From the NCBI GenBank assembly GCA_963971535.1, contig OZ020588.1, forward strand, positions 122,740,443 to 122,804,442: a DNA stretch of 64,000 nt, written 5' to 3'. The translations under genes were made by a program, and so were the position numbers. Positions 56,726 to 64,000 of this stretch are shown here, piece by piece. The stretch's first letter is position 1. Every line of letters begins with the position of its first letter. Below the pieces are notes generated by a model. The model was not told the DNA's origin, did no database searches, and worked only from the letters and a program-made list of their open reading frames with translations. Source of the stretch: Notolepis coatsorum. Its lineage: Eukaryota > Chordata > Actinopteri > Aulopiformes > Paralepididae.

Positions 56726-59700
56726 ATGTTATTGTCTTTTTCTTTATTGTTTGTTATTTTCTTTTCTAAATATCTCAATGCATACAGTGACAATATATGC
56801 TTTAGAACAACTTGACATACTCATAAGTAATACTAATAAGATTTTGCAACCATTATGTCGGATTTGATAATAAACTCATGGAATGTCAAAGGCTTGGGTA
56901 ATCCCATTATAAGGGCAAAAAAAGTATCTGTTCTAAAAGATAAGATGGTACATATAGCCTTCCTACAAGAAACATTCTTATCAGAAATTGAACATTTAAA
57001 GCTACAAAAGGATTGGGTGGGACAAGTGTATTTTTCTTCATACAAAAGTCACAGTAGGGGAACTGCTATTCTAATCAATAGAAACACGCCATTTAAATTA
57101 GAGAAAAAAATCACTGACCCAAATGGGCGATATGTTTTGATTTCAGGTTCTATTAATGGAATATCTACCACTTTCCTTAATATCTACGCTCCTAACACAG
57201 ATGACCCTGCATTTATGTCAGATATGGTATTGCTTTTCAACGAAAACTGCAAAGGATTTGGGGTCATAGGCGGAGACTTTAACTGTGCACTGAATCAGAA
57301 GATGGACAAGACCACACAGTCTAAAAGTAACAAACCAAAGTCCATAAAAGTACTCAAAGGTTTATGCAAAGAAAGTGGCCTAGTTGATGTGTGGCGGGAA
57401 CTAAATCCAAAGGTTAAAGACTACACTTACTATTCAAACGCCAATGTCTCATATTCTAGGATTGATTACTTTTTGATCTACTCAAGACATCTTCACATGG
57501 TAAAAAACTGTTGTATCAATCCAATCACACTATCAGACCATGCGAGAATTGACTTGACCGTTCGTCTGGATGGAGAAAAGTTCACTCGTAGGCAATGGAG
57601 ATTCAATACCTCATTGCTGAGGGATGAAACATTTAGATAAAAAATGAAGGTATGGATTAAAAATTACATAGATGAAAACAATGATCCTAGCATGGACCCA
57701 AACATAATCTGGGAAGCTGCAAAAGCCACTTTAAGAGGACATATTATCTCATACACATCATTTAGTAAAAGGGAAGAAATCGCACACACAAAAGAACTAG
57801 AAAAAGAAATTGAAAGATGCGAAGCCCTCCATAAAGTTGCAGCAACAGAAGACAACTGGAAACATTTAGTAACTGCCAGAGCCAAATTAAATATCAAGAC
57901 TACAAATATAATCATGCAACAAATGAATCAGGTTAGACAAAAACACTATGAATTTGGCAACAAACCCAGTAAACTATTAGCCCATCAACTAAAAAAAGAA
58001 CAAGCCGAAATAACTATAAAAGCAATTCGGTTCAAGGGCAACGTCACACATCATCCAAAATAAATCAATCAGGCATTCCAGGAGTATTACAATATACTAT
58101 ACAAATCTCAAAGTAATTACACACAGGAGGAACTGGATAGATTCTTAGAAGGTATCAAAATGCCAAAGCTCTCAGAATCAGATCAAGAGAGTCTTAATGC
58201 ACCCTTCACCGAACAAGAAATACTAGCAACAATTAATTCAATGCCTATAGACAAAAGTCCAGGACCAGATGGCTTCCCGGCACAGCTATATAAGGAGTAC
58301 TGGAATGACTTGAAACCCATTTTTATGGGAATGATTAACAACTTTGGACGCAACAAGGCACTTCCTCAAACAATGAGCTTGGCAAACATCACAGTACTGC
58401 ATAAAAGTGGTAAGGATCCACTAGACTGTTCATCATACAGACCTATAAGTCTTTTAGATCATGATTATAAGACTATCACCAAAGCATTAGCGAAAAGACT
58501 TGAAAACATCACGCCGAAATTGGTAAACCCAGATCAGGCTGGATTTGTTAAGGGAAGATATGCTACCGATAACATCAGACGGTTATTAAATATAACCAAT
58601 CATTTGAATCTAAAACAGAGGCCCTCTCTACTCCTATCTCTGGATGCAGAGAAGGCTTTTGACAGAGTCGTGTGGAACTTTCTTTTTAACGTGTTGCAAA
58701 AACTTAATATTGGGTCAAATTTTATCCAGTGGATTAAAGCAATTTATCAAACTCCAAAAGCAGCAGTTATTACTAATGGCAATACATCTGATCCGTTTCT
58801 CTTAATGAGAGGAACAAGACAGGGGTGCCCAATGTCAAGTTAATTATTCGCAATAATAATAGAAATTTTGGCTGCATCTGTACGAGACAACATTAACATA
58901 AAAGGAGTGTATATCAATAAGGTTGAACACAAAATATCTTTATATGCTGACGACATTGTTCTATACATTGAGCAACCAGAAAACTCCTTATTACATCTGT
59001 ATAACACAATCGAACAATTTGGAAAGTACTCAGGATACAAGATAAATTATAATAAATCTAATGCATGTCTCCTACATATGAAACCAACAAAAGAAATGCA
59101 GAAATCCTATCCATTTCGATGGTCACCAGGAGGCTTCAAATACTTGGGAGTACACTTTACACCGCAATTAAATGATTTATTTGAAAAAAATTACACTCCT
59201 CTTACAATTGAAATTAACACAGATCTAGGTAGATGGGACAAACTACCCCTATCCCTTCTAGGAAGGATAAACGTCATCAGGATGAATATCCTTCAGAGAT
59301 TGAACTTTCTCTTTCAAAATGTACCCTGCTACCTATCTATAACATATTTTAACATATTGAATAAACGTATCTCAAAATTTATTTGGTCCAATAAAAAACC
59401 AAGGATTAAATTACTGACTCTTATGAAACCTGAGTCCATGGGTGGTCTAGGTCTTCCCAATCTCCAACACTACTACTAGTCAGCCCAACTTCGAAATATA
59501 GTATCATGGTCATTGGGAGGACCAGACTCACACTGGATACAGATAGAAGCGGGACAGGTTGATCCTTTACCTCTAAACTCTCTTTTTTTTATGAAGAATT
59601 TTGACAAAATAGAAAATATAAAGCAATATTTCACGGTTGTGAATACCCTATCTGCATGGAAATATTGCTCGAAAAAGTTTGGCATAACTAAATGCATCTC

Positions 59701-61256
59701 TGTTTATTCACCTATTCATCAAAACCCTGACCTAAAAAAATATTTTCATTCAACTGATATAAACAAGTGGAGACACTTGGGGGTAACTCAACTTAAAGAC
59801 ATTTTTCATAAAAACAGGAAATTAAAAGCATTTCAGGAGCTAAGAGAAGAATACAACATTCCTAACTCAGACTTCTTAAAATATATGCAAATTCAAAGCA
59901 CTTTAAGTTCACTTACTAAAGAAAACAAGTTAAGCTTTGAAATGACAGAATTGGAAGAAAAACTAACTACCTCATCCACAATTAAAGGTAAAATCAGTGA
60001 ACTATATGAAATTCTAACTAATGAATGCCAAACAGTCTTCCCAGCTCTATTAAGATGCTGGGAGACGGACCTGGCAACGAAATTTGAAGAAAACAATTGA
60101 CAAGATATCTGTGATCGAACTTTCTTTCCCTTTACAAGCAATAAGATCAAAGAAAGTAATTTCAAATGTATTCATAAATTCTACCTTACTCCTGTAAAAA
60201 TGCACAAAATCTCGAAAGAAAACTCACCAAATTGCCCAAGATGTAAAATTAAAGAAGGAACATTTCTGCATATGTTCTGGCAATGTAGCAAATTGAAGCA
60301 TTTCTGGAACAAGATCCACTTATTTACTAAATCTGTCATGGAGTTGGAATTTGAGTTATCACCATGTGTCTATCTATTAAATAATATAACAAACTGCCAC
60401 TTAGACCAAAAGAAATGCAGACTGTTGGTATACATAACATATTTTGCAAAGAAATGTATACTTCTTCTATGGAAAAATGAAATCGCACCAACATTCAATA
60501 TGTTCATAGAACAAATATCTCAGTTTCTTCCCTTAGAAAAGATAACGCTTGAAAAGCACAACCAGGGTCACTTATTTCAAGAACTCTGGAATCCACTCTA
60601 TACTCAACTGGAAACTCATAATGTAGTCCTATAAATGTGTCATATCTAAATAACAGACGTGGAGTTTTAGCAGATTAGATTAGCTGATCTGTTGAGGCTC
60701 TTTGTCTGCGTATAAGTGCCTGGTTGCCTGCGCATGGCTGTCAAACCCTGCCCCCACGGGGTCGGGTCTGGGAAAGGGAGCTGAACACGCAGCGGCCCGG
60801 ACCCTTCTCTGTCGGAGTAGCTATCGATAAGCAGGTGTGAGCAACTGGGTGCTATAAAATGTCACTGTTTACAATACCGACATTTGCACTTTTATTCCTT
60901 ATTCCTTATTTACTTATGATTTACCTACTGTCCCTTTATTTTATTTTATTTTACTTTATTTTTATTATTATTATTATTATTATTTTCTTTTTTTTGTTGT
61001 CTAATTGTTTATTTGTGTGTATGTGGGCAAGTGTATGTGTGTCTGTGTGTGAGTGTGTGTATGCCTGTATGCGCGTGTGTGCGCGTGTACGTGTGTGTAT
61101 GTCCCAGTGTGTGAGTGTGAGTGAGAGATGGGAGAATGGATTGAGTGGGGAGCACAAGGAAAATTGTTAAAAATTGTTCATGAGAGTGACACTGAACATT
61201 CTGTAGATCTGTCGATTGAATGTGAAACCTCATGAAAAATAAAAAGATTTAAAACC
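56726..61256 (+). mobile_element. L1/Tx1-like LINE with 14-bp target duplication
   Basis: ATAAATACTATTGT occurs at 56712-56725 and 61257-61270 and frames the element. The 3' end reads CATGAAAAATAAAAAGATTT followed by AAAACC. One long ORF2-like frame starts 129 bases inside the left border, so ORF1 is missing and the element is 5'-truncated just before ORF2. A 3' region of about 600 bases with TG-rich repeats follows. Confidence 0.9.
56855..60634 (+). pseudogene. L1/Tx1-like ORF2 (endonuclease, reverse transcriptase), five in-frame stops
   Basis: A single frame of 1,260 codons has stops at 57638 (TAA), 58061 (TAA), 58841 (TAA), 59477 (TAG) and 60098 (TGA), and ends at 60634. The endonuclease shows NSWNVKGLGNP, LQETFLSE, NIYAPN, VIGGDFNCAL, SRIDYFL and LSDHARI. 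The reverse transcriptase shows DKSPGPDGFPAQLYK, YRPISLLDHDYK, QAGFVKGRYATDN, SLDAEKAFDRV, GTRQGCPMSS and YADDIVLYI, with the catalytic aspartates kept. The C-terminus has CPRCKIKEGTFLHMFWQC (C-x2-C-x8-H-x4-C). These are L1/Tx1-clade features. There is no frameshift over 3.8 kb, so decay is recent. The copy is inactive because of the stops. Confidence 0.85.
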
Positions 61257-61332
61257 ATAAATACTATTGTCATGTCCATAAGTTCCCTGCAGAATACTTG
61301 TGAGGACAAGGGTATACAAGGAGGAAAGAACC

Positions 61333-61887
61333 ATTTTAAATCGGGTATTCATGCTGGCTAACAAGCTGGGTGTCGGGATGTTGTTAGCACAACAATAGCT
61401 ACCAAGCTAAGCTACGTTAGCTTCTAACGATGTATACACAATATGTACAACGACACAATGATTTACATTATTACATATGGTAATGTGGTTGTGGCTTTTA
61501 CAAATAGTGGTTAGCTTTAGAGATGGATGGCTATGATCACGGAGCAATAGTGCTGTATCGGGTATTCATGCTGGCTAACAAGCTGGGTGTCAGGATGTTG
61601 TTAGCACAACAATAGCTACCAAGCTAAGCTACGTTAGCTTCTAACGGTGTATACACAATATGTACAACGACATAATGATTTACATTATTACATATGGTAA
61701 CGTGGTTGTGGCTTTTACAAATAGTGGTGGTTAGCTTTAGAGATGGATGGCTATGATCACGGAGCAATAGTGTTGTTAGGTGAAACAGATACATTTTCAT
61801 TCATCACTCGGCTAGTAGTAGCAAGGCTCTCTGCCTGCCACTAGCTGTGTGTGACTCTCAGGCGTAAGGGGGGCGTGCTAGCGTGGG
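61333..61887. repeat. Right arm of the foldback element, with an internal duplication
   Basis: It is the reverse complement of 55681-56470 (without the MITE). A unit from GGGTATTCATGCTGGCTAAC to GATCACGGAGCAATAGTG occurs twice (about 61336-61550 and 61558-61773), so this arm was tandemly duplicated. The arm ends at GCGTGCTAGCGTGGG, where Copia coding sequence resumes. Confidence 0.85.
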
Positions 61888-62262
61888 CCTCAGACCTTTA
61901 AAGAGGCCATAGTGTCCCCTGAATCAAGTAAATGGGAGAGAGCAATGGATGAGGAGATGAGGTCCCTAGAGGACAACCACACCTTTACTCTAACCAAGTT
62001 ACCAGAGGGTAGACAGACAGTGGGAGGGAAATGGGTGTATTCAATCAAGGAGGGTATTGAAGGCCACTACAAGTACAAAGCGAGATTTGTAGCTAAAGGT
62101 TACAGTCAGAGAGAGAGGATAGACTATGGTGAAACATTCTCCCCCACAGCCAATCTGACCAGTGTAAGGGTAGTGATGCAGAAAGCAGCTGAGGACAATT
62201 TGATTTTACATCAGATGGATGTGAAGACAGCCTATCTGCACGCACCCAAACAGTCTGCCTGA
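61888..62262 (+). pseudogene. Copia reverse transcriptase, N-terminal part
   Basis: The frame reads PQTFKEAIVSPESSKWERAM, then EEMRSLEDNHTFTL, GGKWVYSIKEG, YKARFVAKGYSQRERIDYGE, TFSPTANLTSVRVVM and LHQMDVKTAYLHA. This is the start of the RVT_2 domain, reaching the first catalytic Asp (D in QMDVKTAYL). It stops at TGA 62260, 17 bases before the polypurine tract and LTR. The YVDD box and RNase H are therefore missing. A deletion within the element itself is the simplest cause. Confidence 0.9.
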
Positions 62263-62279
62263 AACAGTCTAAGTGGGAG

Positions 62280-62567
62280 TGTTAAAGTTAGAGGTTATAT
62301 ATGATTGCTAGTAACTGTCTAACTATGCATAACTGTTTCCCTTAGAGGGCGCTATAGGCGGAGCCGCTAATGCTACCGCCAGGTGGAGGCTATTTAAGGA
62401 GATGTCTCCTCCCCCTCTATCTCTTCCCACCTGCCTCTCACGGAGAGTAGAACTCATGTGCTGCTGTGCGCAATTGTAAATAATAAACCACGCCGATTAA
62501 AGGCTGAAGGGAGAAACCATGTCTCATGAACATATTATTGTCGCCCCATAGCCAGACTCTGTCAACA
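62280..62567 (+). repeat. Copia 3' LTR
   Basis: It matches the 5' LTR with a few substitutions and a small indel. It is preceded by the polypurine tract AAGTGGGAG at 62271-62279 and followed by ATAAG. Confidence 0.9.
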
Positions 62568-62569
62568 AT

Positions 62570-62780
62570 AAGGAAAATGTAAACTAGTATTGGCAGTCAC
62601 AGGCTGCTGTAAACACCACTCTCACTGAGTGATTTAAAATCATATGTCTAGTATTTCTTAACATTGGGCATTACACTATGTTAAGAAATACTTTAAGTAA
62701 GACATATGAGTTTAAATCACTCAGTGAGAGTGGTGTTTACAGCAGCCTGTGACTGCCAATACTAGTTTACATTTTTCCTT
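62570..62780. repeat. Hairpin core of the split foldback element
   Basis: The arm 62570-62664 pairs with 62678-62780 around a 13-base loop. The pairing is close to perfect over AAACTAGTATTGGCAGTCAC and CAGGCTGCTGTAAACACCAC. Before the Copia insertion the arm continued into 44492-44650, and the other arm continues to 62948. Confidence 0.9.
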
Positions 62781-62948
62781 ACAATTGTAAGCAGTTATGA
62801 AAGACCTGTTTGTGAAAGGTTATTTTGTTATTCTTTATTGTTCATATAGAAATAACACCACTGCTTTCTGCTCACTGCCGAGTTAGTCTACCTGCTGAAA
62901 GAGTGTTAAGCACATCAGCCTGGCAGACAGTAGTATGGGCATTGCACT
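62781..62948. repeat. Outer right arm of the split foldback element
   Basis: ACAATTGTAAGCAGTTATGA, then AAGACCTGTTTGTGAAAGG, GTGTTAAGCACATCAG and GGCATTGCACT mirror the stretch 44492-44650. Confidence 0.75.
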
Positions 62949-63139
62949 TACTACTCTTTGGGCATTGCTCAGCGAGTCAACTATCCTATTGACTTCCGGT
63001 TATGGCGTTGGGGTGATAGGACGCACAACGTTTGCTCCCCGAAACTTTTGATAATTTGAAGCATTTGCACCTCGATTTTTGCTAATATCCTCCACTCTTT
63101 AAGGTACACTAAGTACCATAACTTCTTCCCAGTACCAGA

Positions 63140-64000
63140 ATGGCGGGTTGTGGTCGCAAGAACCAAGGCCAACTTCTAATTCATCAACACAGCACGAGAA
63201 GAGATCTGCTACTAGCAAGATTCCATTGCCAACAGTGTCAGCAGCTAATGCTAATGCGGCGCAGCTAACACTTGAAATGCTGGTCGGTGAACTTGATAAG
63301 CTGCGTAAAAATGTAACAGGTGAACTTACCGCATCCATGAACGCCGCCTTAGCCCCGCTCCAAGCCTCTCTTCAACAAATCACCGACACGGTAGCCTCAC
63401 ACACCGCCACAATGACTGCAATGGAGACGGCTCTTTCTGCATATTCAGATGATATTACCACACTGGGACGTGATGTGACCGTGTTGAAGTCCAAACTGGA
63501 ATCCACTACTCAGATGAATGAAAAGTTGCAACTAGCCATCGAGGATCTGGTGTCATGCTCTAAGTGGCAAAATCTCTGTGATCGGCATCCCAGAGGGGAT
63601 GGAGGGAGAAGAAGACCCCCGGTGCTTCATGGCAGCGCTGTTCATGGAGGTGGCGAGAGACGCGCAGCTAAATCCCAGCCTGGAGTTGGACCGCGCACAT
63701 CGCAGTCTGGGCCCGAAACCGCAGCAAGGATCCCGACACTTCATTGTCCGTTTCCATAAATGTACCCAAAAGGAACGGGTGCTTTTGTGGGCTAATAAGA
63801 ACCGAGACGTCGTATACAAAGGGCATTCTATCAGGATGTTTGAAGATTTCAGCGCCACACTTGCCAAGAAATGGGCCACCTTTAACAAAATGAAATCCCA
63901 GCTCTACAAAGATGGGATACGCTTCGGCCTCATCTATCCAGCCAGCCTCCGGGTTACTGTTAACGGACTGACTCGCATGTTCGACACCACGGAGGAAGCG
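63140..64000 (+). pseudogene. L1/Tx1-like LINE ORF1, frameshifted, cut by the window edge
   Basis: An ATG at 63140 starts a short frame (MAGCGRK). The main frame then shifts by one and runs from 63148 through a coiled-coil stretch: LTLEMLVGELDKLRKNVTG, ALAPLQASLQQITDTVASHT, LGRDVTVLKSKLESTTQM, then SKWQNL. Near 63570 it shifts again to GIPEGMEG, CFMAALFMEV, LELDRAHRSLGPKP, RHFIVRFHKCTQKERVLLWA and KWATFNKMKSQLYKDGIRFG. Coiled coil followed by an RRM-like RNA-binding domain is the layout of L1 ORF1 proteins, which coat the LINE RNA. Two frameshifts make it inactive. ORF2 would lie past 64000. The left border is probably near 62990. Confidence 0.8.

Larger units (their letters stand above)
44651..62567 (+). 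mobile_element. Copia-type LTR retrotransposon split by nested insertions
   Basis: Two LTRs of 290 and 288 bases, near-identical and starting TGTTAAAG and ending GTCAACA, are flanked by ATAAG (44646-44650 and 62568-62572). A gag with zinc knuckle and the start of a Copia-type reverse transcriptase lie between. About 16 kb of the span is other elements (45096-54967 and about 55640-61887). Protease, integrase and most of the reverse transcriptase and RNase H are absent, so the copy cannot move itself. Confidence 0.9.

Overview
This window reads as vertebrate, almost certainly teleost fish, genomic DNA. The grounds are one intron-rich gene with GT-AG exons, a DIRS-type retrotransposon, Rex/L2-like and L1/Tx1-like LINEs, tRNA-derived SINEs, many hAT-type MITEs with 8-bp target duplications, a piggyBac-type MITE with TTAA ends, and long AC, AAT and GA microsatellites. 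Nothing bacterial or viral in layout is present. Most of the window is mobile DNA at different stages of decay.

Left part (1-18.5 kb). It opens inside a minus-strand DIRS1-like element (RNase H plus tyrosine recombinase). A broken hAT/DUF4371 transposase, LINE 3' ends and an hAT MITE follow. The one convincing host-type gene runs on the plus strand from about 7981 to 18221 in 12 exons and encodes a protein ending in a DUF4806-like domain. Exon phases fit throughout except in exon 11, where one nucleotide is missing. Its first intron holds about 2.4 kb of a 21-bp repeat arranged in alternating orientation (large palindromes), split by an hAT MITE. Other introns carry a SINE, a MITE, an AAT microsatellite and a 458-bp tandem duplication built around a LINE tail.

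Centre (18.5-32 kb). A 646-codon transposase-like reading frame with a plausible DDD triad lies in a 6.1-kb segment that is present twice head to tail (19181-25275 and 25277-31466) with very few differences. The two copies carry the same piggyBac-type MITE, 40-bp-arm palindrome and hAT MITE. The left breakpoint falls at a splice acceptor and the right one inside another hAT MITE. This is either a very recent tandem duplication or an uncollapsed haplotype.

Right-centre (32-44 kb). SINEs, 5'-truncated LINEs on the minus strand, a 32-33-bp minisatellite, a THAP-like exon, a cluster of TTCnnGAA motifs before a TATA-like box, and a 293-bp-arm palindrome.

Right part (44.4-63 kb). A stack of nested insertions. 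A palindromic foldback element is split by a Copia element (LTRs 44651-44940 and 62280-62567, 5-bp target duplication). The Copia gag is split four codons after its ATG by a minus-strand LTR retrotransposon (45096-54967) with 1.8-kb LTRs, primer-binding site, polypurine tract and a single 788-codon gag-like frame dominated by a pentapeptide array; it has no pol. One of its LTRs carries two hAT MITEs and a foldback insertion. The second half of the Copia is split by another foldback element that holds an hAT MITE and a 4.5-kb L1/Tx1-like LINE. The window ends in the ORF1 region of a further L1/Tx1-like LINE.
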